Below are positions 1-8,640 of a DNA stretch of 64,000 nt, piece after piece (within the stretch, counting starts at the first letter, position 1; the number at the start of each line of letters is the position of its first letter). The notes beneath the pieces were generated by a model, which ran no database searches, was not told the DNA's origin, and saw nothing but the letters and a program-made list of their open reading frames with translations. Source of the stretch: Burkholderia cenocepacia (GTDB lineage: Bacteria > Pseudomonadota > Gammaproteobacteria > Burkholderiales > Burkholderiaceae); assembly GCF_014211915.1 (NCBI RefSeq), contig NZ_CP060040.1, positions 2,480,001 through 2,544,000 on the forward strand, read 5' to 3'. A program made the translations under genes and the position numbers.

Positions 1-321
1 TGCGCCGGCGTTGGTGCTATTGACCTTCACATACGTCGTGTCGTCCGCCGCCATCGTGCCGATCAGGCCCATCGTCCCGATCGCGCCGTCATTGGCCGCC
101 TTGCACACCCCCGCCGCATCGACCGTCCCGCTCGATCCGTCTTCCGTCGTGCACGTTTCCGCCGCGGCCGCGCCACCGATCGCCGCGCCGCCCAGCGCGA
201 TCGCGATCACCGCTTGCCGTGCCGCGCGCGCCGAGCCCTTCGAATGCGACTTCGCCGTTTCGGCCGCGGCCGTCCACGTGTTGGTCACGGCATTCCAGAC
301 GCTGCGATAAGTCTTGTTCAT
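1..321 (-). CDS. Trimeric autotransporter adhesin, N-terminal part (cut by window edge)
   Basis: The gene starts at the ATG at 319-321 and runs off the left edge, so only about 107 residues are visible. The N-terminus reads MNKTYRSVWNAVTNTWTA, the hallmark of an extended signal peptide region (ESPR), followed by a hydrophobic Ala/Gly-rich core (AVIAIALGGAAIGGAAAA) that should be the signal peptide. The mature part begins with a low-complexity Thr/Ala/Gly segment. ESPR signal peptides are typical of type V secreted proteins, especially YadA/Hia-type trimeric autotransporters of Burkholderia. The passenger and beta-anchor lie outside the window, so the adhesin assignment rests on the ESPR alone. 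A cluster of inverted repeats lies upstream (358-433), and a BvgS-like kinase gene lies beyond it. Confidence 0.75.
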   Translation of the reverse strand, partial: MNKTYRSVWNAVTNTWTAAAETAKSHSKGSARAARQAVIAIALGGAAIGGAAAAETCTTEDGSSGTVDAAGVCKAANDGAIGTMGLIGTMAADDTTYVKVNSTNAGA

Positions 322-357
322 GTCCCTACTCCTTACAGTTTGTCAGTTCACAAACCG

Positions 358-433
358 ATGGTAGGGATCGGCCTCGTCCTAATCAGTCGTCCCTGGCTGA
401 TTCGAGATAGCGACCGTGTAGGCCCAGTCCTAC
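358..433. promoter_or_regulatory. Inverted-repeat cluster upstream of the autotransporter
   Basis: Two inverted repeats are visible: AATCAG-N10-CTGATT (381-402) and GTAGG-N6-CCTAC (418-433). A looser TAGG/CCTA pair spans 361-380. The short gap between the adhesin start and the kinase stop makes this a plausible operator/promoter region. The TAGG..CCTA type resembles the sites bound by BvgA/EvgA-type regulators, but that is inference. Confidence 0.4.
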
Positions 434-521
434 GCGCGTGACGACGCGCCGCGGGCCTGCGCCGCGGAACGAAAGGCGATGGAGGGAGGAGGCCGGCGCG
501 CGAGGGCCGGCCGTGCGGGAT

Positions 522-3500
522 TCAGGTAGCCGGCGCCTGCGTCGCGCGCCGCTGCAGCGCTTCGCGCGCGAGCGCGTCCGCTTCGGCGAGCCGCGCATCG
601 AACGACGTCAGGTCGCCGCCGTGCACGATGGCCTGCAGTTCGCCGATCGCGTCGGCCACCGCATGTTCGTGAATCGTCGCGAACGCGCCGCGCAGCGAAT
701 GCAGTTCGTGACGCAGCGCGGCGATATCGTTGCGCGATGCCGCGTCGTGCATCGCCGCGACCGATTGCGCGCGACTCGCTTCGAGCAGCGCATGCACGTC
801 CGGCGGCAGCGGACCTTGCGCGAGATCGACGAGCGTGTGCCGGGCTGGCGCCTGCGCAGCGGCCGTCTGCGCGTAACGCCGCACGGTGCGGTCGATCGTA
901 TCGAGCAGCACCGGCTTGACCAGCACCGCGACGATCCCCGCTTCCGCACAGCGCGCATGCTCGGCCGCGCTCGCATGCGCGGTGACGGCGACGATCGGCA
1001 GCCCCGGATACTGCGCACGCAGCACGTGCGCGAGCGTATAGCCGTCCATCCCCGGCATGTTCAGATCGGTCATCACGAGGTCGTAGCGCGTGTCCGCGCA
1101 GCGCCGCAACGCCGCCGCGCCTTCGTCGGCCGCATCGGCCGCGTAGCCGAGCGTGACGAGTTGCCCTTGCAGCAGCGTGCGGTTCACGGGGTGATCGTCG
1201 ACCACCAGCACGCGCGCGGCGACGCTCGGCAGCGCCGCATCGCCGGCCTGCGCGGCATCGTGCTCGGCGATCTGCGCATCGGTGGCCGCGCGCAGCGGCA
1301 GCGTGACGACGAACGTGCTGCCCTTGCCGGGTTCGCTCTTCACGTCGACCGTGCCGTGCATCATCTGCGTGAGCTGCTTCGTCAGCGCGAGCCCGAGGCC
1401 CGTGCCGCCGTAGCGGCGCGTGATCGACGTGTCGGCCTGCGTGAACGGGCGGAACAGCGCCGCGCGCTGCGCGTCGGTCATGCCGATGCCCGTGTCGCTG
1501 ACGCCGATCGCGACCGGCGATTCGGGATCCGTATCGTCGCGCAGGTAGACCTCGAGCGTGATTTCCCCGTGGTTCGTGAACTTGATCGCGTTGCCGACGA
1601 GGTTCGCGGCGATCTGCCGGATGCGCGTCGGATCGCCGACGTAGCGCGACGCGAGCGCGTCGTCGACGAACACGTCGAACTGCAACCCTTTCGCGGCCGC
1701 GAGCGGCTCGAACATCGCGCCGGTTTGCCGGATCGTCTCCGCGAGATCGAACGGGATCGCCTCGATCGTCATCTGGCCGGCCTCGATCTTCGACAGGTCG
1801 AGAATGTCGTTGATCAGATCGAGCAGCACCGACGACGCGCCCTCGACCGTATGCAGCCGCTCGAGCTGCGACTCGGCGAGCGGTTCGCGGCCGATCAGTT
1901 CGAGGTTGCCGAGGATCGCATTGAGCGGCGTGCGGATCTCGTGGCTCATCGTCGCGAGGAACGCGGACTTCGCGTCGTTCGCGGCGTCGGCGGCGCGCGC
2001 CGCTTCGTCGAGCCGGCGCTCGATGTTCTTCTGCGACGTGATGTCGGAGAAGTTGCACAGCACGACGTCCCTGTCGCGAAAGCGCGTGCGCACGAGGTTG
2101 ACGAGCAGGTCGACCGCCTCGCCGGCGGCGGTGGGCAGCGTCACGTGCAGATCGGGTTGCCACGCGGCGGCGGTGGGCGAGCGGTCGAAGCGTTCGAGCA
2201 GCCGCGCCGGCAACGATGGTTCGCCCGCGCGGCGCGCATCGTAGTCGCGCATCGTGTCGTTCTGCAGCAGCACCGCGCCGTCGGCCAGCGACAGCAGCGC
2301 GATGCCGGACGGCGCGGCTTCGACGATCGTCCGGTTCAGGTTCTCGCTGTCGATCACGCGCCGCGTGCGCGCGTCGTCGGGTTTCAGCACGCGGCGGTCG
2401 AAGCGCACGAGCAGCCACCAGACGAGCGCGATCACGGCCAGCATGACCGCGATGTACCAGCCGGCGCGCAGACCGATCGTCGCGAGCAGCGAGCGCAGCG
2501 TGAACGCCTGCACGAGCGTCCAGTCGGTTTCGGCGATCGGCTGGCTCAGCGAGAACAGCCCGTCGCCGAACGCGGTGCGCGGCCCGCCGCGCCGGACGGC
2601 TTCGCGCGTATGCGCGCCGAGCCGCTCGACGGCCGCGCGCGTGGCATCGTCGTCGGCCGCGGTGCCGGCGCGCAGCAGCGTGCGGCCGTGCGCGTCGACG
2701 ACGATCGCGGCGTCGGTCGTGTCGCCCGTCGACAGCCGCGTGCGCAACACGTCGACCGGCAGCGTCGACAGGAACACGGCGCGCGGCGTTTGCGCGTCGT
2801 ACACGGCGCCGGCGATGCGGAACACGTCGCGCCGCTGCACGGGGTCGTAGACGGGCGGATGCCATTCGTATTGCCCGGGCGGCGGCGTGCCGACGCCAGC
2901 GGCGACCTTGGCGACGAGCGTGGCCGCATCGGTGGCGGGCGACGCGGTGAGCGGATCGGGCGGCACCGGTTCGGGAATCACGACCGCGAAGCTGCGGTCG
3001 GGGCGATAGGCGTAGCCGGCGATCGCGCGATCGGCGTCGTGCTTCGCGACGTACGCGCCGACGCGATAGCTCATGTCGCTCGCCATCGCCAGATCGTGCG
3101 CGTAGCTGTCGGCCGGGTGCGCGGGCGACAGGTCGGCCAGCACGAGCGTCGGCGGGAAGGCCGGGCTGCCCTGGATGATCAGCCGGCCGCGGCCGGCCGC
3201 GAGCGCGGCGACGCGCGCCGGATCGGTCGCGCGCGAATTCCACACGGCTTCGTCGTGCGTGACGAGCGTGTCCATGCCCGTCGTGCGCATCTTGAATTCG
3301 ATCTGGACCAGGAACTGGCGCACCGCGAAGGTCGTATAGCGCGCCTGGATCGCCTCGCGCGCCATCGTATACAGCATCAGGCCGCTCGCGAGCAGGATCG
3401 CGACCGTCACGGCCGCGCCGCCGGCATACAGCAGCGCGCGCTGGCGGCGGCCGACGCGGGTCGGCGCGGCGGACGCGGGCGCGGCGGCGGAGCGGGCGGG

Positions 3501-3557
3501 ATCGGGTGCGGCGCGGTGGTCCATCGGGAGCGGGGCGGTCGGCCAGGGTGCCCCCAT
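522..3557 (-). CDS. BvgS-like hybrid sensor histidine kinase (HisKA-HATPase-REC-Hpt-like)
   Basis: A 1011-residue unorthodox sensor kinase of the inner membrane. TM1 is near residues 44-66, a periplasmic sensor of about 300 residues follows, and TM2 ([14 protein letters not shown]) lies near 370-388. The H-box [17 protein letters not shown] puts the phospho-His near residue 540. The ATPase N-box [10 protein letters not shown] is near 655 and a G-box GGTGLGLAL follows. The receiver begins [11 protein letters not shown] near 784, with phospho-Asp in [11 protein letters not shown] near 830. A C-terminal HSLRGAFA near 953 looks like an Hpt histidine. This gives a full His-Asp-His relay. It lies downstream of an atypical OmpR-type regulator gene on the same strand. 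An internal ATG at 3522-3524 (MDHRAAP) is an equally possible start, as neither has a clear ribosome site. Confidence 0.85.
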   Translation of the reverse strand: MGAPWPTAPLPMDHRAAPDPARSAAAPASAAPTRVGRRQRALLYAGGAAVTVAILLASGLMLYTMAREAIQARYTTFAVRQFLVQIEFKMRTTGMDTLVTHDEAVWNSRATDPARVAALAAGRGRLIIQGSPAFPPTLVLADLSPAHPADSYAHDLAMASDMSYRVGAYVAKHDADRAIAGYAYRPDRSFAVVIPEPVPPDPLTASPATDAATLVAKVAAGVGTPPPGQYEWHPPVYDPVQRRDVFRIAGAVYDAQTPRAVFLSTLPVDVLRTRLSTGDTTDAAIVVDAHGRTLLRAGTAADDDATRAAVERLGAHTREAVRRGGPRTAFGDGLFSLSQPIAETDWTLVQAFTLRSLLATIGLRAGWYIAVMLAVIALVWWLLVRFDRRVLKPDDARTRRVIDSENLNRTIVEAAPSGIALLSLADGAVLLQNDTMRDYDARRAGEPSLPARLLERFDRSPTAAAWQPDLHVTLPTAAGEAVDLLVNLVRTRFRDRDVVLCNFSDITSQKNIERRLDEAARAADAANDAKSAFLATMSHEIRTPLNAILGNLELIGREPLAESQLERLHTVEGASSVLLDLINDILDLSKIEAGQMTIEAIPFDLAETIRQTGAMFEPLAAAKGLQFDVFVDDALASRYVGDPTRIRQIAANLVGNAIKFTNHGEITLEVYLRDDTDPESPVAIGVSDTGIGMTDAQRAALFRPFTQADTSITRRYGGTGLGLALTKQLTQMMHGTVDVKSEPGKGSTFVVTLPLRAATDAQIAEHDAAQAGDAALPSVAARVLVVDDHPVNRTLLQGQLVTLGYAADAADEGAAALRRCADTRYDLVMTDLNMPGMDGYTLAHVLRAQYPGLPIVAVTAHASAAEHARCAEAGIVAVLVKPVLLDTIDRTVRRYAQTAAAQAPARHTLVDLAQGPLPPDVHALLEASRAQSVAAMHDAASRNDIAALRHELHSLRGAFATIHEHAVADAIGELQAIVHGGDLTSFDARLAEADALAREALQRRATQAPAT

Positions 3558-3653
3558 GATAATGGAGTCCGATCAGCGCGCAATGGGGGCTGTCAGGTTT
3601 GCGGGGTGCCGGCGAACCGGTCGGCGCCGCGGCGCGCCGCCGGGCCAGGCCGG

Positions 3654-4448
3654 CTATCGTCGCGGCGCCGCTTCGTCGTCGTCGGGCTCCGCGCCCGGCT
3701 CGCACGTGACGAGCCGATAGCCGAACCCGTACATCGTCATCATCTTCACGCCGTGCCGCCCGTCGAGTTCGAGCCGATCGCGCAGATACGCGACGTGCGT
3801 GTCGAGCCGCCGGCTGGACGCCGCGACGAGCGAGCCCCACACCAGCTGGCTCACATGCGCACGGTCGAGCGCGCGGCCCATGTTCAGGAAGAACGCGGTC
3901 GCGATCTGGAAATGCTTCTCGGTCAGCACGTGCTCGCGGCCGGCCACGGTTACGCTGCGCGTGGCCGTATCGAATTCGAACGCGCCGATCCGCCAGTGGC
4001 GATGATGGGTCGCACGGTGATGCGACCAGCGCAGCCATGTCGCGATGCTCGCGATCAGCGTGTCCGGCGGCACGGCGTACGGGTGATGCTCGTTCGCCCC
4101 GGCGATGAAACACGCGGAGCGTGCGAGTTCCGCGTCGCGCTGGCTGATCGACACGATCGCGACGGTGCCGGCGAACCGCGCGCGCAGCGCCTGGATCGCG
4201 TCCGTCGTGCGCCGGCAGGCCGTTTCGCATTGCACGACGAACAGATCGAACGCGCGCGTGTCGCAGGCCGCGAGCAGGTCGGGCAGATACTCGAAGCGCG
4301 ACGGCCGGTAGCCGGCGCGGCGCAGGATGTCGTCGATGCGCAGGCGGTCGTAGCCGTAACCGGCGCGACGCAGCCGGTCGTCGAACGTGCCGCGGCTCGG
4401 ATGGTCGATCGTCAGGATCGCGATGGCGGTGGATGGGGCGTCGGTCAC
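3654..4448 (-). CDS. OmpR/PhoB-type response regulator with degenerate receiver
   Basis: About 264 residues from a GTG at 4446-4448; no in-frame ATG is well placed. The C-terminal half is a winged-helix Trans_reg_C domain (RIGAFEFDTATRSV, VLTEKHFQIATAFF, SRRLDTHVAYLRDRL, YGFGYRLV). The N-terminal half has the length of a receiver but lacks its chemistry: where the phospho-Asp should be the sequence reads DLFVVQCE, and the conserved Lys near the end is missing (ANEHHPYAVPP). A short internal duplication (RLRRAGY ... ILRRAGY) also disturbs the first helix. It is the first gene of a probable two-gene operon with the BvgS-like kinase. It may therefore bind DNA independently of canonical phosphorylation. 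Confidence 0.75.
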   Translation of the reverse strand: MTDAPSTAIAILTIDHPSRGTFDDRLRRAGYGYDRLRIDDILRRAGYRPSRFEYLPDLLAACDTRAFDLFVVQCETACRRTTDAIQALRARFAGTVAIVSISQRDAELARSACFIAGANEHHPYAVPPDTLIASIATWLRWSHHRATHHRHWRIGAFEFDTATRSVTVAGREHVLTEKHFQIATAFFLNMGRALDRAHVSQLVWGSLVAASSRRLDTHVAYLRDRLELDGRHGVKMMTMYGFGYRLVTCEPGAEPDDDEAAPRR

Positions 4449-4563
4449 GATGCGGGCGGGCGAAGCCGGTGCGGCGCGAGTGCGGCGTGCGTACGCGGTC
4501 GGACGAAAAGAGGCGGGATCATGGCCGGACAGGTTCCGGGCAGCTAGCGGCGTGACGCCGTCC

Positions 4564-4590
4564 AAAAAAAGTCCCGCCGGGAGGGCGGGA
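4564..4590 (-). terminator. Orphan intrinsic terminator (minus strand)
   Basis: Stem TCCCGCC/GGCGGGA with a 5-nt loop (4572-4590), followed on the minus strand by C and seven Ts (4564-4570). The plus strand has no T-tract after the stem, so the polarity is clear. No upstream minus-strand coding sequence is seen. Confidence 0.7.
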
Positions 4591-4740
4591 AAAGTATCGA
4601 CTATGGAGCCTGTACTCCAGGAGGCAACGGAGAACAAGCAAGCCGATTCTGGTCGGTTCGGAGTCTGAAGAAAATCAGCCCAGTCTGAAACTGCAGGCGG
4701 TGCAATCGATGCCGCCGCGGTTTGGGACTGGGCTGACATC
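4564..4740 (-). ncRNA. Candidate structured small RNA
   Basis: Read on the minus strand, an 11-bp perfect stem (TCAGCCCAGTC with GACTGGGCTGA, 4726-4736 and 4675-4685) encloses further paired segments including GGCGG/CCGCC. It is followed by a small hairpin TGGAG-CCTGTA-CTCCA (4604-4619, + strand lettering) and then by an intrinsic terminator with a seven-T tract. No gene on this strand precedes the terminator, so an untranslated RNA of about 180 nt is a reasonable explanation. The promoter was not identified and expression is unproven. Confidence 0.4.
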
Positions 4741-4860
4741 CGGCATAACCGGATTCGGACCACGGGCCGTGTCGATTTGTCGACAATGACGGTCCCCGGC
4801 GCCGGGTGCGGCAATCGTTTCGTGCCGTGCGCCGGCCCGCTTTCCCGCTTGCCATCGAAC

Positions 4861-6309
4861 ATGAAACCGTCTTTCCGAATCGCCGCGCTGGCCGCGTGGC
4901 TCGCGCTGAGCCTTGCAGGCACCGCGTTCGTCGTCTCGCGCGCCGTGTCCGACGCGTACGGCCGCTTCTTCCAGGACTCGAGCATCACGATCCGCCTGCT
5001 TGCGCAGAAGGCCGCGCAACACGAGGCGATCCTCGCGACGCTCGGCGCGTCGTCGCTCGCGGCGCCACCCGCGCACATGCTCGATAACCTGCGCGAACGG
5101 ATGCCGCAGCTCGACGGGCTCGCGTACTGGCGGCCCGGTACCGGCTGGCAGACCGACGGCGGGCCGGTTCCCGACACGCTGCCGCGGCAACGGCCCGGCA
5201 AGCCGTTCACGCTTGCGTTCGACGGCCCGGCCGCGTACTGGCTCGTCGCGGGAACCGGCTGGGCCGTGCGCGTCGATCCTCGGCAGATGCTGCAGCCAGG
5301 CGATTGGTCGACGGCGATTTCGTCGGCGGCGCTCGAATTGCGCGACCGCCGCGTCGAGTTGCTGCAGCGCGTGAGCGGCGACGCGACACCGTTGTGGACG
5401 ATGCATCTCGAGAAACACCTGCCCGCGCAGCCGCAGGCGTTCGTGCTGCGCACCACGCGCACGCTGACGGCCGCCGACCTGCCGTGGCTGCCGATCGCGC
5501 TGTGGAACGCTGTGGCGGCGCTGCTCGCGGCGGGCACGCTCGGCGCGTGGCGGCTGCGCGAGGCGCGGCGGCGCGAGGATGCGCGGGCGCGCCTCGATCG
5601 CTTCGGCCGGCTCGACACCTTCGGCGAAATGGCGGCCGGCCTCGCGCACGAGCTGAACCAGCCGCTGACCGCGATCGTCAGCCACACGCGGGCGGCCGAA
5701 CGCCTGCTCGACCAACCGGCCGAGCGCGACAGCGTGCGCCGCGCGCTGCAGACGAGCGTCGCGCAGGCGAAGCGCGCGGCGGCGATCCTGGAGCGCATGC
5801 GCGACGCGGTGACCACCGCGCATGGCGGCGAGCGTCGCGCGCTCGATCCCGACGCGATCATGAATACGCTGCTGTTCCTGTACCGCGACGAGTGCGCGCG
5901 CGAGCACATCGCGCTCGGCTGGCACAACGCGGCGGCGCGCGAGCGGCCGTTCGCGGAGCCGATCGCGGTCGAGCAGATCCTGCACAACCTGATCCAGAAC
6001 GCGCGCGACGCGCTGGCGGGCGCGGGCGTCGGCACGGTCGCATCGCGCGGCGAGATCCGCATCAGCGGCGCGCGCGTCGGCCGGCATTACCGTTTCAGCG
6101 TGACCGACAACGGCCCCGGCGTGCCGGAAGACGCGCTGCCGCGCCTGTTCGAACCGTTTTTCACGACGCGGGCGCGCGGCCTCGGCCTCGGGCTGCCGCT
6201 GTGCGACACGCTCGCGCAGCGCCAGGACGGCACGCTGACGGTGCGCAATCTGCCGTCGGGCGGCGTTGAAGCCGCGTTGCTGCTGCCGTTGGCCGGGGGG
6301 GCCGCATGA
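4861..6309 (+). CDS. FixL/DctB-like sensor histidine kinase
   Basis: A 482-residue membrane histidine kinase. The start chosen is the ATG at 4861, which gives a good first membrane segment (SFRIAALAAWLALSLAG). An upstream ATG at 4777 would add an unlikely 28-residue leader. A periplasmic domain of about 180 residues separates it from TM2 (WNAVAALLAAGTLGAW, near 212-228). The H-box FGEMAAGLAHELNQPLTAI is the FixL/DctB/NtrB type, with His near residue 263. The N-box ILHNLIQNARDAL and G-boxes DNGPGVPE and GLGLGLPL are intact. No PAS or haem motif is visible, so the signal is unknown. It overlaps the next gene by ATGA, indicating translational coupling with its partner regulator. Confidence 0.88.
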   Translation: MKPSFRIAALAAWLALSLAGTAFVVSRAVSDAYGRFFQDSSITIRLLAQKAAQHEAILATLGASSLAAPPAHMLDNLRERMPQLDGLAYWRPGTGWQTDGGPVPDTLPRQRPGKPFTLAFDGPAAYWLVAGTGWAVRVDPRQMLQPGDWSTAISSAALELRDRRVELLQRVSGDATPLWTMHLEKHLPAQPQAFVLRTTRTLTAADLPWLPIALWNAVAALLAAGTLGAWRLREARRREDARARLDRFGRLDTFGEMAAGLAHELNQPLTAIVSHTRAAERLLDQPAERDSVRRALQTSVAQAKRAAAILERMRDAVTTAHGGERRALDPDAIMNTLLFLYRDECAREHIALGWHNAAARERPFAEPIAVEQILHNLIQNARDALAGAGVGTVASRGEIRISGARVGRHYRFSVTDNGPGVPEDALPRLFEPFFTTRARGLGLGLPLCDTLAQRQDGTLTVRNLPSGGVEAALLLPLAGGAA

Positions 6310-6950
6310 ACGATTCGCTTCAACCCTCTACAACGCGCGCCGCGTCGGTCGTCGCGATCGTCGACGACGACGAAGCCGTGCGTGACGGTCTCGCGTTGCT
6401 GCTGCGCACGGTCGGCGTGCCGACGCGCTGCTACGCGGACGCGTCGGCCTTTCTCGCCGATGCCGACGACGCGGCGCTCGGCTGCGTGCTGCTCGACATC
6501 CGGATGCCGGGGATGAGCGGCCTCGATGCGCTTGACGAGCTACGCGCGCGGCGCGACCTGCCGGTGATCGTGCTGACGGGCCACGGCAACGTCGACGCGT
6601 GCCGGCGCGCGTTCAAGCGCGGCGCGCTCGATTTCCTGCGCAAGCCGGTCGACGACGACGAACTGATCGACACGGTGCAGCAGGCGCTGCGCCGGCAGGC
6701 CGCGCAGCGCGGCCAGGACGACGTCGACCAGACTCGCGCGGCCCGCCTCGCGACGCTGAGCGCGCGAGAACGCGAGGTGCTGGAAGGGATCGTGCGCGGC
6801 GGGAGCAACAAGGAGATCGCCCGCGAACTCGGGCTGTCGCCGCGCACCGTCGAGACCTATCGCGCAAATGTGTTCGACAAGCTGCGGGCCGCGTCGCTGG
6901 TCGAGCTCGTGCGCGATTACGCGGCGCTCGCGGGCGGCTCGCCTCCGTAG
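6306..6950 (+). CDS. FixJ/LuxR-type response regulator
   Basis: A 214-residue two-domain regulator. The receiver has the acidic pair in VAIVDDDEAVRD, phospho-Asp in LLDIRMPGMSG near residue 64, the Thr in VIVLTGHGN and the Lys in LRKPVDDDEL. This is the FixJ/TtrR/StyR class with the typical GHGNVD and FLRKPV segments. The C-terminal GerE/LuxR helix-turn-helix reads LSAREREVLEGI, SNKEIARELGLSPRTVETYR. It is translationally coupled to the preceding kinase. The stop codon lies inside a 20-bp perfect palindrome that precedes the outer-membrane protein gene at 7058, which is a plausible target. Confidence 0.9.
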   Translation: MNDSLQPSTTRAASVVAIVDDDEAVRDGLALLLRTVGVPTRCYADASAFLADADDAALGCVLLDIRMPGMSGLDALDELRARRDLPVIVLTGHGNVDACRRAFKRGALDFLRKPVDDDELIDTVQQALRRQAAQRGQDDVDQTRAARLATLSAREREVLEGIVRGGSNKEIARELGLSPRTVETYRANVFDKLRAASLVELVRDYAALAGGSPP

Positions 6951-6961
6951 CGCTACGGAGG
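6942..6961. promoter_or_regulatory. 20-bp perfect palindrome at the end of the fixJ-like gene
   Basis: CCTCCGTAGC/GCTACGGAGG is perfectly self-complementary and contains the TAG stop codon (6948-6950). A second CCCGTAGC and a related ACCCG..CGGGT pair follow within 20 bp. It could be a regulator site for the gene at 7058 or an RNA hairpin at the 3' end. No T-tract follows. Confidence 0.4.
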
Positions 6962-7057
6962 TGCCACCCGTAGCCGAACGGGTTCAACGATCGCGGCGCG
7001 ATTCCTACGATGACGGCTTCTCCGACAAGTCATTCATCGTCAAGGATTCGATTCATC

Positions 7058-7774
7058 ATGATCAAGCGCTTTGCCCTGCCGTCCACGCTCGCCCTGCTGT
7101 TCTCGGGCGCCGCCTTTGCCGATACCGTCGCCGCACCGGAGACGAAGAGGACCGCCGACGCGGGCGACGCCGGCTACTACGCGACGGGCCGCGTCATCGG
7201 CGCGTTCGACAACGCGGTGAACATGGAGCTGACGAGCCCGCGCGTCGCGAGCCGCGTCGGCGGCCCGGAGACGGGCTCGAACGTCACCGGCTCGCTCGGC
7301 CTCGGCTACCAGTTCGGCAACGGCTGGCGCGCGGAAGGCGAATACGTGTTCAAGCGCACCAACAACTTCACGAGCTACTGGGCGCCGTTCGACGCGAACG
7401 CGAACGAATTCCACGTATCGGCGCAGCGCCTGATGCTGAACGGCTACAAGGACTTCGATCTCGGCCGCGGCTTCTCCGTGTACGGCACGCTCGGCATTGG
7501 TGTCGCGATCGTGTCGGCCGACGGCTGGCAGACCAACGATACGCGCCGCTTCGCGTCGAAGACGCAGACCAACCTCGCGTACTCGGCCGGCGCGGGCGTC
7601 AGCTACGCGATCAACAAGCGCTTCTCGATCGACCTCGGGTATCGCTATGTCGACATGGGCAACGTCGAGACCGGCTTCAACACGTTCGCGAACCGCATCA
7701 ACGCGCGCGACGAACAGTTGAAGTCGAAGCTGTCGTCGAACGAAGTGTTCATCGGCCTGCGCGGCCGGTTCTGA
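7058..7774 (+). CDS. Outer-membrane beta-barrel protein
   Basis: A 238-residue exported protein. The ATG at 7058 gives a clear signal peptide, MIKRFALPSTLALLFSGAAFA. The mature part alternates aromatic and polar residues as in an eight-stranded barrel (GSLGLGYQFGNGWRAEGEYVF, FSVYGTLGIGVAIV, FSIDLGYRYVDMG) and ends in GLRGRF, with a terminal Phe as expected for Bam-dependent insertion. It resembles the OmpA-like/opacity-type barrels of 200-250 residues. It follows the FixLJ-like pair on the same strand with about 107 bp between them, so control by that pair is plausible but unproven. The ligand or function is unknown. Confidence 0.75.
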   Translation: MIKRFALPSTLALLFSGAAFADTVAAPETKRTADAGDAGYYATGRVIGAFDNAVNMELTSPRVASRVGGPETGSNVTGSLGLGYQFGNGWRAEGEYVFKRTNNFTSYWAPFDANANEFHVSAQRLMLNGYKDFDLGRGFSVYGTLGIGVAIVSADGWQTNDTRRFASKTQTNLAYSAGAGVSYAINKRFSIDLGYRYVDMGNVETGFNTFANRINARDEQLKSKLSSNEVFIGLRGRF

Positions 7775-7802
7775 TGGAAGACGCGGCCGGGAGACGCATC
7801 GC

Positions 7803-8273
7803 ATGACGAACGTGATCGATACGGGGCGACGCAGGCTCGTGCTGGCGACGACCGCGCTGGCCGCCGTGCCCGCATGGGCTGACGGCGCGCGTGTGCCGCG
7901 CGTCGCGCCCGGTGTGCGGCGCGGTGCATCGCCCGACCTGACGGTGCGCATCGTCGACCTGCTGCACGGCGTCGCGGCCGAAGGGATGCGCGTCGAGCTG
8001 TCGCGTGTCGACGGCGCGCAGGACGTGCCGCTGGTCGATGCCACCGTCGATGCGCGCGGCGGCACCGGCACGCCGTTGCTGGCCGGCGACGCGTATCGCG
8101 CGGACACGTACACGCTGATGCTGCATGTCGGCGAGTACTTCCGTGCGCGTGGCGTGCAGTCGCCGTTCCTGACGGTCGTGCCGGTCCGCTTCCGGATCGC
8201 GCGCGACGACGAGCGGCTGCATGTCGCGGTGCAATTCGGCCGCTGGAACTACACGTATTACCGCGGCACGTGA
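7803..8273 (+). CDS. Exported transthyretin-like protein (HIUase paralogue lacking catalytic residues)
   Basis: A 156-residue protein with an N-terminal signal (twin-arginine-like GRRRLVLATTALAAVPAWA) and a transthyretin/5-hydroxyisourate hydrolase fold ending in YYRGT, close to the family's YRGS tail. Two landmarks of active HIU hydrolases differ. The N-terminal His of the H-x-L-D motif is replaced (TVRIVDLLHG), and the Arg that follows the NxEG turn is Gly (DARGGTGT). The C-terminal His (RLHVAV) remains. It sits just upstream of a second paralogue that keeps these residues. It may be a periplasmic binding or structural relative rather than a hydrolase. Confidence 0.7.
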   Translation: MTNVIDTGRRRLVLATTALAAVPAWADGARVPRVAPGVRRGASPDLTVRIVDLLHGVAAEGMRVELSRVDGAQDVPLVDATVDARGGTGTPLLAGDAYRADTYTLMLHVGEYFRARGVQSPFLTVVPVRFRIARDDERLHVAVQFGRWNYTYYRGT

Positions 8274-8304
8274 TGCGGCCGCACCTGCGCAAAGGGAGGA
8301 CGAC

Positions 8305-8640
8305 ATGACGGGCATCAGCACGCATTTGCTGGACGTCGCCACCGGCCGGCCGATCACCGGCGTGCGGATCGAGCTATTCGACGTGGGCGAGCAGCCGCCG
8401 GCGCTCGTCGCGCGTGCGGTCAGCAACGCGGAAGGGCGCAACGACGCGCCGATGCTGGACGGCGAGCTCGCGCGCCGCGGCGAGTTCGAACTGCGGCTGC
8501 ATCTCGGCGCGTATTTCAAGGTGGCGGATGCGCTGACCGACATCGTGCCCGTGCGTTTCACCGTGACCGATCCGGCGCGACACCATCACGTGCCGGTGGC
8601 GTGTTCGCCGTGGTACGTGTCGGTGTATCGGGGCAGTTGA
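8305..8640 (+). CDS. 5-hydroxyisourate hydrolase (transthyretin-like)
   Basis: A 111-residue cytoplasmic-type protein; start at the ATG at 8305 after an AGGGAGGA ribosome site. It carries the HIU hydrolase landmarks: STHLLDVATGRPITG at the N-terminus (His 6 region), the Arg in SNAEGRNDAPML, the C-terminal HHHVPVACSPW and the YRGS terminus. The family converts 5-hydroxyisourate to OHCU after urate oxidation in purine degradation. It lies 31 bp after the exported paralogue, forming a tandem pair. No other ureide-pathway genes are visible nearby, so the physiological link is inferred from the family only. Confidence 0.85.
   Translation: MTGISTHLLDVATGRPITGVRIELFDVGEQPPALVARAVSNAEGRNDAPMLDGELARRGEFELRLHLGAYFKVADALTDIVPVRFTVTDPARHHHVPVACSPWYVSVYRGS

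Larger units (their letters stand above)
4449..4860. other. Intergenic region with structured elements, no protein gene seen
   Basis: This 412-bp gap between divergent regulatory operons holds a long imperfect inverted repeat (4675-4736), a small hairpin (4604-4619), an intrinsic terminator oriented for the minus strand (4564-4590) and a TTGTCGACAA palindrome (4777-4786) upstream of the FixL-like kinase. No convincing open reading frame is present. Confidence 0.6.

Noticed and set aside
430..4547. Very long open frames overlapping the first kinase and regulator in other frames, some over 1200 codons.
   Set aside because: They are shadows of GC-rich codon bias: Arg/Ala-dominated translations without domains, opposite or out of frame to genes with clear motifs.
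4777..4860. An upstream ATG start for the FixL-like kinase adding 28 residues.
   Set aside because: The extra leader is Pro/Cys/Gly-rich and would bury the signal-anchor helix; the ATG at 4861 gives a standard N-terminus.
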